NCBI RefSeq assembly: GCF_042682525.1
Contig: NZ_JBHUHP010000011.1
Span: 1-64,000 of the forward strand
DNA: 64,000 bases
Direction: 5' to 3'
DNA from: Blastococcus_B deserti
GTDB taxonomy: Bacteria > Actinomycetota > Actinomycetes > Mycobacteriales > Geodermatophilaceae
Shown: positions 25,011-33,313 of the stretch, piece after piece
Layout of the letters: the number at the start of each line of letters is the position of its first letter
How positions within the stretch are numbered: the first letter of the stretch is position 1
The notes under the pieces: generated by a model
What the model was told of the DNA's origin: nothing
The model's database searches: none
What the model saw: only the letters and a program-made list of their open reading frames with translations
Made by a program: the position numbers and the translations under genes

Positions 25011-26218
25011 GCCGACTCCTTCCCACTCATCCCCGCGAGCCGCTCGACCGCTTCCGCGAGCACGGCGTCGCTCTTGCAGAACGCGAACCGGACCAGGTGC
25101 CGGCCGAGCGCAGCGTTCCCGGCCGAGTAGAAGACCACGGTCGGGATGGCCACGACGCCGGCTCGCTGGGGCAGCGAGCGGCAGAAGGCCAGCCCGTCGC
25201 CGTCCGGCCGCACCGGGCGGACGTCGACCGTGGCGAAGTACGTGGCCTCCGGGCTGATGACCGGCAGCCCCGCCTCGGCCAGCCCCCGCACCAGGACGTC
25301 GCGGCGGTACTGCAGGTCCTCGGCCGCCCGGGCGAAGTAGGCGTCGGGCAGGGTGAGCCCCGCGGCGACGGCGGGCTGGAACGGGCCGCCGTTGACGTAG
25401 GTGAGGAACTGCTTGGCGGTGCGGACGGCGGAGACCAGCGCGGCCGGTCCGCAGATCCAGCCGACCTTCCAGCCCGTGACGTTGAACGTCTTGCCGGCGC
25501 TGCCGACCACCAGTGTCCGGTCCCGCATGCCGGGCAGGGTCGCCAGGGAGACGTGGCGCGCGCCGTCGAAGACCAGGTGCTCGTAGACCTCGTCGGTCAG
25601 GACGAGCAGGTCGTGCGCGACGGCGAGGGACGCCAGCGTCGCCAGCTCCTCGGCGGTGAACACCTTCCCGGTCGGGTTGTGCGGCGTGTTCAGCAGCAGC
25701 AGCGTGGTGCGCGGCGTGACGGCCGCGGCGAGGTCTGCCCGGTCGAACGACCAGCGTCCGTGTCCGTCGGCCGGCGGCCGCAGGGGCACCGGACGCACGA
25801 CGCCGCCGGCCATCGCCACGGCCGCCGCGTAGCTGTCGTACATCGGCTCGAACAGCACGACCTCGTCCCCGGGGTCCAGCAGCGCCAGCAGCGCGGCGGT
25901 GAGGGCCTCGGTCGCCCCCGCCGTCACGAGCACCTCGTCGGCCGGGTCGTACCCGAGGCCGGTGAACCGCTGGTGGTGATTGGCGATGGCGGCCCGCAGC
26001 TCGGGGATGCCGGGGCCCGGCGGGTACTGGTCGGCGGCGGTGCCGATGGCAGCGCGCGCGACCTCGAGCACCTCGGGCGGGCCCGGGTAGTCGGGGAAGC
26101 CCTGCCCGAGGTTCACCGAGCCGGTGGCGACGGCCAGCGCGCTCATCTCCGCGAAGACCGTCGTCCCGAACCCCTGGAGCCGGGACGAGAGGTAGGGGAC
26201 GCCGGTCACGTCGACCAT
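25007..26218 (-). CDS. PLP-dependent class I/II aminotransferase (YbdL/KAT-like)
   Basis: A 403-residue fold-type I aminotransferase. The substrate loop G-Q-G-F-P-D-Y-P, N-x-P-H-N-P-T-G-K, D-E-V-Y-E-H and the PLP lysine in S-A-G-K-T-F-N-V-T-G-W-K-V-G-W are all present. The G-F-P-D and GKTFNVTGWKVGW patterns are typical of kynurenine/glutamine transaminases and of YbdL, which prefers methionine. The ATG at 26218 precedes a short V-D-V-T-G-V-P-Y-L start. It is coupled to the omega-amidase downstream, which supports use of glutamine as amino donor. Confidence 0.9.
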   Translation of the reverse strand: MVDVTGVPYLSSRLQGFGTTVFAEMSALAVATGSVNLGQGFPDYPGPPEVLEVARAAIGTAADQYPPGPGIPELRAAIANHHQRFTGLGYDPADEVLVTAGATEALTAALLALLDPGDEVVLFEPMYDSYAAAVAMAGGVVRPVPLRPPADGHGRWSFDRADLAAAVTPRTTLLLLNTPHNPTGKVFTAEELATLASLAVAHDLLVLTDEVYEHLVFDGARHVSLATLPGMRDRTLVVGSAGKTFNVTGWKVGWICGPAALVSAVRTAKQFLTYVNGGPFQPAVAAGLTLPDAYFARAAEDLQYRRDVLVRGLAEAGLPVISPEATYFATVDVRPVRPDGDGLAFCRSLPQRAGVVAIPTVVFYSAGNAALGRHLVRFAFCKSDAVLAEAVERLAGMSGKESA

Positions 26219-26271
26219 CCAAGCAGGAGCCCCGGGAGGCGCGGCACCGCGCCGGCCGATCGGCCGGATCG

Positions 26272-26287
26272 GGTTCCACGTGGAACC
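26272..26287. promoter_or_regulatory. parS-like palindrome
   Basis: A perfect 16-bp palindrome with the core GTTCCACGTGGAAC. The common bacterial parS core is GTTTCACGTGAAAC, so this differs by one symmetric base pair in each arm. An exact second copy of the 14-bp core is at 56087-56100. Both are within about 40 kb of the origin, where ParB sites cluster. Confidence 0.55.
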
Positions 26288-26320
26288 GGCGTCACGGGCG
26301 GGGCGGCAGGCCCGGGCGGA

Positions 26321-26536
26321 TCAGCCGATCCGGACGTCCTCCATGCCCTCGACCGAGACGACGTCACCGCGCCGCAGCTGCCGGCCGCGGCGCTCCTCCG
26401 GCTCCCCGTTGACCCGGACGACGCCGGCGAAGAGCACGTCCTTCACCTGCGCGCCGGTCGGGACGGCGTCGACGAGCTTGAGCAGCTGTCCGAGCCGGAT
26501 GCTGTCCTCGCCGGCGCGGATCGCGATGGTGCGCAC
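26321..26536 (-). CDS. S4 RNA-binding domain protein (YbcJ-like)
   Basis: A 71-residue protein that is almost wholly an S4 domain: R-L-G-Q-L-L-K-L-V followed by A-G-V-V-R-V-N-G-E-P and the R-R-G-R-Q-L-R-R-G-D-V-V end. Such free-standing S4 proteins bind structured RNA, probably rRNA; the role is not known. It starts at ATG 26536 and is followed by 34 bases and the parS-like palindrome. It may be co-transcribed with the MOSC gene 15 bases upstream. Confidence 0.88.
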   Translation of the reverse strand: MRTIAIRAGEDSIRLGQLLKLVDAVPTGAQVKDVLFAGVVRVNGEPEERRGRQLRRGDVVSVEGMEDVRIG

Positions 26537-26551
26537 GCGACCAGTGTCGCC

Positions 26552-27271
26552 TCAGGCCGGTACGAGGACGTCGCCGGTGCGCACGGTCCCCGCCCGCAGG
26601 ACGGCGGCCCGTACCGCCAGCAACCCGTCGCGCTCGCGGTGGATGGTCTTGAGGACCGAGGTGTCGCGAGCGATGCCGCCGGGCTGCGGGCGGGTGGTCA
26701 TGACGCACCGCGCGATGGGGACGCCGAACCGCAGCCGGACCGTGCCGAGTTCGGCCTCCTGCCCCTGGAGCCGTTCCTCGCCCTCGCCGTCCAGGACGAC
26801 GTTGGCGCGGAACCGGCGGCGGTCCCAGGTGCCCAGCGTCCCCGTCGACACGAGGGAGAGCCGGATGCGCGGGCTGTCGTGGAAGGGACCGGGCGCGCCC
26901 TCCCACGGCAGCCACTCCGTGGGGTCGGGCACCTCCTCGTCCGCCGGGGTCTCGTAGGTCGGGGCCACGTCGCCCTGCTGGGTGGCGGCCCGCAGCTCCA
27001 CCCGCCGGCCGAGCCAGCCGGAGAGCACCTCGTCATCGGTGGTGACCGTGCCGTCGGGGAGGACCACCTCCACGCCGCCGTCCGCGCGGATGCGGGCGGA
27101 CCCGAACAACAGGCCCGGCACGCGCCGGGCGGTGAGCCCGAGGCCGGTGTCGCGGTCGAACAGCGCCCACCGCCGGTCACCGGCGATGCCCAGGGCATCG
27201 ATCGTCGCCTCGCTCAGCCGCTCGCCCTGCAGCGACTTGACCGGATAGCGCCAGAGCTCGAGGACCCGCAT
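26552..27271 (-). CDS. MOSC domain protein with N-terminal beta-barrel
   Basis: A 239-residue protein. The MOSC N-terminal domain (about 1-105) has R-Y-P-V-K-S-L-Q-G and G-I-A-G-D-R-R-W; the MOSC domain (about 125-239) ends with F-R-A-N-V-V-L-D and the conserved Cys in I-A-R-C-V-M-T-T. MOSC proteins bind molybdenum cofactor through that Cys and carry out sulfur transfer or N-hydroxy reduction. The ATG at 27271 lies 1 base from the stop of the aldose epimerase gene, so these are one transcription unit. Confidence 0.9.
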   Translation of the reverse strand: MRVLELWRYPVKSLQGERLSEATIDALGIAGDRRWALFDRDTGLGLTARRVPGLLFGSARIRADGGVEVVLPDGTVTTDDEVLSGWLGRRVELRAATQQGDVAPTYETPADEEVPDPTEWLPWEGAPGPFHDSPRIRLSLVSTGTLGTWDRRRFRANVVLDGEGEERLQGQEAELGTVRLRFGVPIARCVMTTRPQPGGIARDTSVLKTIHRERDGLLAVRAAVLRAGTVRTGDVLVPA

Positions 27272-27272
27272 C

Positions 27273-28196
27273 TCAGCGCGCCGTCCACGAGAGCGCCCAG
27301 GTGCCCGCCCACTCGTCGCCCGGCGCGAGGACGAGCAGGTCGACCCCGTCGGCGAGCGCGTTCGGCGGGCAGGTCATCGGCTCGACCGCCAGGCTGCGGC
27401 GGCGCCGCCCCGCGGGGAGCTGGTCGCCGCTGAAGACCTGCAGCCAGGGCCAGGTGCCGTCGACCGCCAGCTCCAGCTCCCCGGCGGGACCGCGCAGCCG
27501 GGTCCGGGCCCAGCCGTCGTCGTCGCGCACCAGGTCGGTGAACGCGTCGTCGAAGGAGCGGTCGCCGATGCGCCCGACGGCGCCGTCGACCGGTCTGCGT
27601 CCGCCGGTGGGCAGACCACCGTCGAGCTCCAGGGCGGTGCGGACCGGGAGGTGGAGCTCGGCCTGCTCGAGGTCGCCATCCGACGCCGCGCCCACCGAGA
27701 GGTAGGGGTGCATGCCGGCGCCCAACGGGGCGGGCTCCGTCCCGAGGTTGCGGACGCGGACGGTCACCGACAGGTGGTCGGGGGCCAGCGCGTAGTCGAC
27801 GGCGCCCGCGAGGCGGAAGGGATAGCCGGGATGCGGCTCGACGGTCGTGGCGACGGTGGCCGTCCGGTCGCTCCCGTCGCCCTCGATCAGCGACCACGGT
27901 TGCCAGCAGACCAGCCCGTGGAGCGCGTTGGGCTGCTCCGGCGACTGGACGTCGAGCTGGAGGTCCCGGTCCTCCCACCTCCACCGCCCGTTGCGGACGC
28001 GGTTGGGCCAGGGCAGCAGCACCGAGCCGGGCCAGCCGTCGGCGACCGTGCCCGCGGGATAGGTGTCGAGGACCTCCCACGCACCCACGGCCAGCCGGCG
28101 CATGCCCCCGCCACGGAGGTCGACGGCCAGCTCCGCCTCGCCCGCGGACAGCAGCACCTCGATCGGCCCGGGCTCGGGCCAGGCGGACGGCGGCAT
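27273..28196 (-). CDS. Aldose 1-epimerase family protein
   Basis: A 307-residue galactose-mutarotase-fold protein. Family motifs: W-P-N-R-V-R-N-G near residue 65, N-A-L-H-G-L-V near 95, M-H-P-Y-L (catalytic His) near 175 and an acidic E-P-M-T near 275. It interconverts sugar anomers; the subfamily is YphB-like rather than GalM, so the sugar is undetermined. The ATG at 28196 has GGGAGG four bases upstream. It heads a unit with the MOSC and S4 genes. Confidence 0.88.
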   Translation of the reverse strand: MPPSAWPEPGPIEVLLSAGEAELAVDLRGGGMRRLAVGAWEVLDTYPAGTVADGWPGSVLLPWPNRVRNGRWRWEDRDLQLDVQSPEQPNALHGLVCWQPWSLIEGDGSDRTATVATTVEPHPGYPFRLAGAVDYALAPDHLSVTVRVRNLGTEPAPLGAGMHPYLSVGAASDGDLEQAELHLPVRTALELDGGLPTGGRRPVDGAVGRIGDRSFDDAFTDLVRDDDGWARTRLRGPAGELELAVDGTWPWLQVFSGDQLPAGRRRRSLAVEPMTCPPNALADGVDLLVLAPGDEWAGTWALSWTAR

Positions 28197-28291
28197 CGGA
28201 CCTCCCGGATCGCTCGTGCGTGTCACCTCATCACACCCGCGCGCCCATCCCGGTGGATCGGCACCGCTCCGGACGGGGCCGTCCCCGGGGG

Positions 28292-28762
28292 TCACCGCGC
28301 GTGGGCGTCCAGCAGCCGCTCGAAGAACAGCGAGTCCGCGGCGTCGGGGTCCCCGGCGTAGGCACCGAACGCCTCGATCGGCCGGTAGCCGGCGGAGCTG
28401 TAGAGCCCGACCGCCTCCGGCTGCATCGGGCCGGTCTCCAGCCGCAGCGTGGTCCAGCCACGGTCCCGGGCGGTGTCCTCCAGGGCGGCGAGCACCGCCC
28501 GGGAGATACCCCGGCCGCGGGCGGCCGGCACCACGTACATGCGCTTGACCTCGGCGACGCCGTCCCCGAGCGGGCGCAGCGCGCCGCAGCCGAGCGGGGT
28601 GCCGTCGTCGTCGCGTGCCACCACGACGACGCCGACGTCGGCCCCCGACGGCGGGGTGCCGGGCTCCTCCTGCCCCCCGTAGCGGGCCCGGATCTCGGCC
28701 TGCTGGTCGGCGGCCAGCCGCTGGACGTCGGCGTCGCCCCAGAACGCCGGCTCGACCTTCAC
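28292..28762 (-). CDS. GNAT-family N-acetyltransferase
   Basis: A 156-residue acyltransferase using acetyl-CoA. The motif A segment is V-K-R-M-Y-V-V-P-A-A-R-G-R-G-I-S, with the pyrophosphate-binding R-G-R-G-I. The end has Y-S-S-A-G-Y-R-P-I (motif B). The substrate is unknown. Its GTG start (28762-28760) overlaps the stop of the TetR gene by four bases (GTGA), so it is coupled to the regulator. Confidence 0.88.
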   Translation of the reverse strand: MKVEPAFWGDADVQRLAADQQAEIRARYGGQEEPGTPPSGADVGVVVVARDDDGTPLGCGALRPLGDGVAEVKRMYVVPAARGRGISRAVLAALEDTARDRGWTTLRLETGPMQPEAVGLYSSAGYRPIEAFGAYAGDPDAADSLFFERLLDAHAR

Positions 28763-29349
28763 AGCGTGATCCCGTGCAGCAGCAGGGCGGCGAGCTCCCG
28801 GTAGGCGGTGGCGTCGTCGAGGCCGGTGGCACGGGCGGTCTCCCCGCGGCCGATCCGCAGCATGAGGGTCGTGACCGTGTCGGCCACCAGCGCGGGGTGC
28901 ACCTCGCGGAACCGTCCCTGCGCGACGCCCTCGGCGATCAGTTCCCGCACCCGGTCGGCCGCCAGCGCGGTGTTCCGCTCGTAGGTCTCCCGCCCCGGCC
29001 CGAAGGCGTCCAGGTCGCGGTGGAAGGCGGGGCCGGCCGGGGCGAGGGCCCGGGCGACGGCGCTCAGGTAGGCGGTGACCCGCCGGGCCGGGTCGGTCTC
29101 GCTCACCGTCTGCGCCTCCACGGCCGCCGTCGCCTTGCGGAAGAAGTGCCGGATCACCCGGGAGGCCAGCTGCTCCTTGGAGCCGGCGAGCGCGTAGAGC
29201 GTGCTCTTGGAGCAGTGCAGGCGGACGGCGAGGTCCTCGAGGGTGAAGCGCGCGAACCCCTCCGCCAGGAAGAGCTCCTCGAGCTGGTCGAGCAGTTCGG
29301 CCTGCCGACGGGTCAGTGCCGCGTCGATCGCCGGCGGCGTGCTGGTCAT
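28759..29349 (-). CDS. TetR-family regulator, likely controls the divergent acyl-CoA dehydrogenase
   Basis: A 196-residue regulator with a TetR N-terminal domain: F-T-L-E-D-L-A-V-R-L-H-C-S-K-S-T-L-Y-A-L. The ATG at 29349 has AGGAGG about six bases upstream; the in-frame GTG at 29355 would overlap that site. The C-terminal domain is of the type found in regulators of lipid or xenobiotic metabolism. A 30-bp inverted repeat at 29392-29421 sits in the 90 bases between this gene and the divergent acyl-CoA dehydrogenase, which is a classic layout for local repression released by an acyl-CoA ligand. Confidence 0.88.
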   Translation of the reverse strand: MTSTPPAIDAALTRRQAELLDQLEELFLAEGFARFTLEDLAVRLHCSKSTLYALAGSKEQLASRVIRHFFRKATAAVEAQTVSETDPARRVTAYLSAVARALAPAGPAFHRDLDAFGPGRETYERNTALAADRVRELIAEGVAQGRFREVHPALVADTVTTLMLRIGRGETARATGLDDATAYRELAALLLHGITL

Positions 29350-29391
29350 GCGCACCTCCTCCCGCCGGTCAGCATCGTCTAGAGACGCGGC

Positions 29392-29421
29392 ACAGTACTA
29401 CGGTACGGTCCGCAGTACTGT
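29392..29421. promoter_or_regulatory. Inverted repeat, likely TetR operator
   Basis: ACAGTACT-A-CGG and CCG-C-AGTACTGT form 12-bp arms with a single mismatch around the 6-base spacer TACGGT. It lies 18 bases before the acyl-CoA dehydrogenase start and 43 bases from the TetR start. Confidence 0.75.
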
Positions 29422-29439
29422 CCGCGACGAGGGAGCGCC

Positions 29440-30603
29440 GTGCCGGTCGACCGCGAACTGCCCACCCCGGAGGCCTCGGACCTCCTCGCCCTCACCCGCG
29501 AGCTGGCCGACGCCGAGCTCGCGCCGAAGGCGGCACGGTACGAGCGCGAGGAGCGTTTCCCCCGCGAGGTGTTCCGGCTCCTCGGCGACGCCGGGCTGCT
29601 CGGCCTGCCGTTCGGCGAGGACGTCGGCGGCGGTGGCCAGCCCTACGAGGTCTACCTGCAGGTCGTCGAGGAGCTCGCCGCGCGGTGGGCGAGCGTCGCC
29701 CTGGGCGTCAGCGTGCACACGCTCTCCTGCTTCCCGATCGACCGGTTCGGCACCGAGGCGCAGCGCCGCGACCTGCTGCCCGACATGGTCGGCGGGCAGC
29801 TGCTGGGCGCCTACTGCCTCTCCGAGGCGCACGCCGGCTCCGACCCGGCCGCCATGCGGGCGAGCGCCCGGGCCGGCGACGACGGCTGGCTGGCCAACGG
29901 CGAGAAGGCGTGGGTCACCCACGGCGGGCAGGCCGACTTCTACGCGACCTTCCTGCGGACGCCCGACGACGGCGAGCGAGCCATCTCCTGCTTCCACCTC
30001 ACCCCCGACCTGCCGGGCTTCTCCCCGGCCAGGCCCGAGGAGAAGATGGGGCTCACCGGGTCGACGACGGCCGCGATCCGGCTCGACGACGTGCCGGTCC
30101 CGGCCGACCGGCTCGTCGGCGAGCGCGGGCGCGGGCTCGCCATCGCCCTGGCCGCGCTCGACTCGGGCCGGCTGGGGGTCAGCGCCGTCGCCGTCGGGCT
30201 CGCCCAGTCGGCCCTCGACCTCGCCGTCGGTTACGCCCGGGAACGCGAGGCGTTCGGCCGGCCGATCGTGGAGCACCAGGGCGTGGCGTTCCTGCTGGCC
30301 GACATGGCCGCCGCGGTCGAGTCGGCACGGGCGATGTACCTGGTGGCGGCGCGCCGGAAGGACGCCGGCAAGCCGTACTCGCGGCAGGCCAGCATCGCCA
30401 AGCTGGTGGCCACCGATGCGGCGATGAAGGTCACCACCGACGCCGTCCAGGTGCTCGGTGGCGCCGGCTACACGCGCGACCACCCCGCGGAGCGCTACAT
30501 GCGCGAGGCGAAGGTCATGCAGATCTTCGAGGGCACCAACCAGATCCAGCGGATGGTGATCGGCAAGGCTCTGGCCCGGGAGGCGGCACCCGCGGTGGGA
30601 TGA
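29440..30603 (+). CDS. Acyl-CoA dehydrogenase
   Basis: A 387-residue FAD enzyme that introduces the alpha-beta double bond in acyl-CoA thioesters. Family signatures: C-L-S-E-A-H-A-G-S-D near residue 125, G-E-K-A-W-V-T-H-G-G, and near the end Q-V-L-G-G-A-G-Y-T-R-D and the catalytic Glu in F-E-G-T-N-Q-I-Q. The start is GTG 29440 with GAGGGAG upstream. It has its own TetR-type regulator divergently placed. Chain-length specificity cannot be read from the sequence. Confidence 0.93.
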   Translation: MPVDRELPTPEASDLLALTRELADAELAPKAARYEREERFPREVFRLLGDAGLLGLPFGEDVGGGGQPYEVYLQVVEELAARWASVALGVSVHTLSCFPIDRFGTEAQRRDLLPDMVGGQLLGAYCLSEAHAGSDPAAMRASARAGDDGWLANGEKAWVTHGGQADFYATFLRTPDDGERAISCFHLTPDLPGFSPARPEEKMGLTGSTTAAIRLDDVPVPADRLVGERGRGLAIALAALDSGRLGVSAVAVGLAQSALDLAVGYAREREAFGRPIVEHQGVAFLLADMAAAVESARAMYLVAARRKDAGKPYSRQASIAKLVATDAAMKVTTDAVQVLGGAGYTRDHPAERYMREAKVMQIFEGTNQIQRMVIGKALAREAAPAVG

Positions 30604-30656
30604 CCCGGGGAAGCGACCGGGCCCCGTTCGTCGGTGGTCGGGTGCACAGTGCCGGC

Positions 30657-31136
30657 ATGGCTTCCTTCGCCGACGTCGCCGCCGCGGAACCCGGGTTCGC
30701 CGAGCGGGTGCGCGCGGCCTTCGACGCGCACGGGCACAAGTTCCTGGCCACGCTGCGGGCCGACGGCTCGCCGCGCATCAGCGGCATCGAGATGCGGTTC
30801 GTGGCCGGTGAACCGTGGCTGGCCGGCATGCCGGGATCGGTGAAGTTCGCCGACCTCCGGCGCGATCCCCGCTTCGCCCTGCACAGCGGCAGCGACGAAC
30901 CCGAGGCCTGGCGCGGCGACGCCAAGCTGTCCGGTCGGGCCACGGAGGTCGTCGAGGAGGGCGAACGGAGCCGGTTCGCCGCCGCGGCGGGCATCCCGCC
31001 GCAGCAGATGTCGTTCGTGCTGTTCCGCGTCGACCTCGACCAGGTGGTGCTGACCGCGCTGAACGACGAGAAGAACGCCCTCGTGATCTCGTCCTGGCGC
31101 CCGGGACGGGGACTGACGCGGACCACCCGGACCTGA
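30657..31136 (+). CDS. Pyridoxamine 5'-phosphate oxidase-like (PPOX) flavin-binding protein
   Basis: A 159-residue split-barrel protein. The pattern F-L-A-T-L-R-A-D-G-S-P-R-I-S-G near residue 25 and L-R-R-D-P-R-F-A-L-H-S are typical of actinobacterial PPOX proteins that use FMN or F420. The cofactor and substrate are not decided by the sequence. The ATG at 30657 is the family start; no strong ribosome site is seen. It follows the acyl-CoA dehydrogenase by 53 bases. Confidence 0.83.
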   Translation: MASFADVAAAEPGFAERVRAAFDAHGHKFLATLRADGSPRISGIEMRFVAGEPWLAGMPGSVKFADLRRDPRFALHSGSDEPEAWRGDAKLSGRATEVVEEGERSRFAAAAGIPPQQMSFVLFRVDLDQVVLTALNDEKNALVISSWRPGRGLTRTTRT

Positions 31137-31235
31137 CGCGCGCCCGGCGGAACCCGGCGCTCACGGGAACGCAGGTCGGTGGACCCGCGGGACCCCGCGG
31201 ACCACACTGGAGCCCCCCGCACGAGGAGAGCAGTG

Positions 31236-31697
31236 ATGCCCGAGCCCCACCTGCGCGCGGCCGACGCCGATCGAGCGGCCGTCGCCGCCCTGCTGGGCGA
31301 GCACATGTCCGCCGGCCGGCTGACCGTGGAGGAGTACGACGAGCGGCTGGCGCGGGCGTACGCGGCCAGGACCTACGGCGAGCTCGACCAGCTCACCGCG
31401 GACCTCCCGGCGACCGTTCCCGCTCCCCGGCCCGCACCGCCGGCTGCCCGCGCGACGCCGTCACCGGTCGACACGCACGGCGGCTGGGACGCGGATCCGC
31501 ACTCCTGGCGGTCGTGGCTGACCACGTCCCTGATCGTGGTGACGATCTGGGCCGCGACGTCACTGGCCAGCTGGGAGCTGCACTACTTCTGGCCGATCTG
31601 GGTCATCGGCCCCTGGGGTGCGGTGCTGCTCGCGCAGACGTTCACCCGAGGCCGCGGCGACGACGACGGACCGGAGCAGCGCCGGCTGCCCGGATGA
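31236..31697 (+). CDS. DUF1707 domain protein with two membrane helices
   Basis: A 153-residue protein. The N-terminal DUF1707 domain (about 5-57) has the typical R-A-A-D-A-D-R end and G-R-L-T-V-E-E-Y-D-E-R-L. A Pro/Ala linker and a two-helix membrane part (about 95-140, W-L-T-T-S-L-I and F-W-P-I-W-V-I-G-P-W-G) follow. DUF1707 occurs fused to many membrane or DNA-binding parts in actinobacteria; the role is unknown. The ATG at 31236 has GAGGAGAG upstream. Confidence 0.88.
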   Translation: MPEPHLRAADADRAAVAALLGEHMSAGRLTVEEYDERLARAYAARTYGELDQLTADLPATVPAPRPAPPAARATPSPVDTHGGWDADPHSWRSWLTTSLIVVTIWAATSLASWELHYFWPIWVIGPWGAVLLAQTFTRGRGDDDGPEQRRLPG

Positions 31698-31724
31698 GTC
31701 CGACCGGCGCCCGATCGGCAGCCC

Positions 31725-32087
31725 TCAGGCGGCCACGCGGTGGTGGTGGCAGCGTCCCTGGGAGGTGGCGCGGGCGGCGCAGGGCGTCCCGGCCTTCGTC
31801 CGTCCGCCGCTGTCCCCGCAGCGGGCCGGCGCCGCGGGACGCTCGGCGACCGGCGCGGCCGCCGCTCGCGGCGCGAACGGCAGGACGACGGCGTCACGTG
31901 CCGGGACCACGGCGGCCGGTGCAGTCGTGCGGGGCGCGCCGGTGAGGGACGCGCCGGTGACCGGTGCGGTGGTCGCGGGCGCCGTGGCGAGCGGCCGACG
32001 GCGCGCGGCGAGCCGGCGACGGGCGGCCGAGACGGTCAGTCCGGCGACGGCGGCGACGAGGGCGATGGCGACGGAACGGGAGCGCAT
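31725..32087 (-). CDS. Small protein with N-terminal hydrophobic segment and C-terminal Cys/His cluster
   Basis: A 120-residue protein. A short hydrophobic segment (S-V-A-I-A-L-V-A-A-V-A-G-L) is followed by R-R-R-L-A-A-R-R-R, an Ala/Thr/Pro-rich linker, and a C-terminal cluster C-G-D-S-G-G-R-T-K-A-G-T-P-C, then G-R-C-H-H-H. The T-K-x-G-x-P-C ... G-R-C-x-x-H pattern resembles a short zinc-binding motif seen in several phage and bacterial proteins. The ATG at 32087 has AGGAG almost touching it, so the true start is uncertain. The function is unknown. Confidence 0.6.
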   Translation of the reverse strand: MRSRSVAIALVAAVAGLTVSAARRRLAARRRPLATAPATTAPVTGASLTGAPRTTAPAAVVPARDAVVLPFAPRAAAAPVAERPAAPARCGDSGGRTKAGTPCAARATSQGRCHHHRVAA

Positions 32088-32177
32088 GCTCCTGTCATCG
32101 GCAGTCGGCAGGCCGGAGGGAACGCGGGCCGCCTGCGGCGCTCCGCTCGGCACGACACCTCGTCCGCACGCTCTGGG

Positions 32178-32260
32178 TGGGCAAGGGGGGAGTTGAACCC
32201 CCACGTCCTCTCGGACACACGGACCTGAACCGTGCGCGTCTGCCATTCCGCCACTTGCCC
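32178..32260 (-). tRNA. tRNA-Leu (CAG)
   Basis: The minus strand starts with the acceptor GGGCAAG and ends with CTTGCCC plus A as discriminator base. The anticodon stem-loop is CACGG-TTCAGGT-CCGTG, anticodon CAG. A long variable arm makes it class II, as expected for Leu. The CCA end is not encoded cleanly. Confidence 0.97.
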
Positions 32261-32469
32261 TGGCGAGCGACGACACTAGCAGCCGGAAGCCGTGGCTCCG
32301 GCGGGGGGTGGGTCGTCGCCCCCGGAACACCGTTCCTCCGGAGGCTCCCCGGGCGCGTGCGGGGGCCTCGGCGAGTTGCTGGCGAGTTCCTGGCCGGTCG
32401 CGGGTGCGGGACCCGGCTACGATCACGGTTGGCACATCGGGACGAACAGGCGAGCGCAAAGGAGCGACT

Positions 32470-33297
32470 GTGGGCGTGCTGCAGCGCTTCGAGCGACGAC
32501 TCGAGGGCATGGTGGGGCTCGCCTTCGCCCGCATCTTCAAGGGGAAGGTGCACCCGGCCGAGATCGCGAAGGCCCTCCAGCGCGAGGCCGACGAGCAGCG
32601 CTCGATCATGGGCGAGGGTCGCGTGCTGGTGCCGAACGTCTACGTGGTCAGCCTCGGGCGCACCGATTTCGAGCATCTCGGGCAGTGGTCGGACCAGCTG
32701 GCCGAGGAGCTCGCCGACATGGTGGCCGAGCACATCGACGACGAGGGCTACCAGGTCTTCGACAAGGTCACCGTGCGGCTCGAGGAGGACGCCGAACTCC
32801 CGACGGGCGTCTTCGAGGTCAGCTCGCACGTCGCCGACCCGGCCCGTCCGCCCGCGCGCGAGGACCTCGCCGTCGCCGCTCCTCCGCGCGGCGCGCCGGC
32901 ACCCGGCCACCCGCCGCTGCCGCCCCTGCCCCCGCTGCGGGGCCGCGTCGCCACCGACACCGGCAAGCAGGGCCCCTCCATGGTCGGCCGGGCCGGCAAC
33001 CGGACCGGCGTCACCCACGTGCTGGTCGTCGACGGCCCGGGGACCCGGCACGAGCTGTCCACCGGCCGCAACGTCATCGGCCGCGGCACCGAGGCCGACA
33101 TCCGGCTCCCGGACACGGGGGTCAGCCGCAAGCACGTCGACGTCGTCCTCGACGGCGGCACCGCCACCGTCGAGGACCTGGGGTCCACGAACGGGACGCT
33201 GGTCAACGGCCGGCGGGTCACCCGCCAGGCTCTGGCCGACGGGGACGTCATCCGGATCGGGCACTCCGTGCTGGTCTACCGGCAGGAGACCCGGTGA
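32470..33297 (+). CDS. fhaA: FHA domain protein FhaA (DUF3662 + FHA)
   Basis: A 275-residue phosphothreonine-reading protein. The N-terminal DUF3662 domain (about 1-120) has F-E-R-R-L-E-G-M-V and G-K-V-H-P-A-E-I-A. A Pro-rich linker leads to a C-terminal FHA domain (about 185-270) with G-R-G-T-E-A-D-I, S-R-K-H-V and G-S-T-N-G-T. In mycobacteria FhaA binds phosphorylated partners of PknB at the septum and pole. The GTG at 32470 has AAAGGAG upstream. It is the first gene of the growth-control operon; a TACGAT at 32418-32423 is a possible -10 box. Confidence 0.93.
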   Translation: MGVLQRFERRLEGMVGLAFARIFKGKVHPAEIAKALQREADEQRSIMGEGRVLVPNVYVVSLGRTDFEHLGQWSDQLAEELADMVAEHIDDEGYQVFDKVTVRLEEDAELPTGVFEVSSHVADPARPPAREDLAVAAPPRGAPAPGHPPLPPLPPLRGRVATDTGKQGPSMVGRAGNRTGVTHVLVVDGPGTRHELSTGRNVIGRGTEADIRLPDTGVSRKHVDVVLDGGTATVEDLGSTNGTLVNGRRVTRQALADGDVIRIGHSVLVYRQETR

Positions 33298-33313
33298 GCG
33301 GGCTGATCGCTGC

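Noticed and set aside
32178..32260. tRNA-Leu as a site of an integrated element
   Set aside because: No integrase, no repeat of the tRNA 3' end and only housekeeping genes around it.
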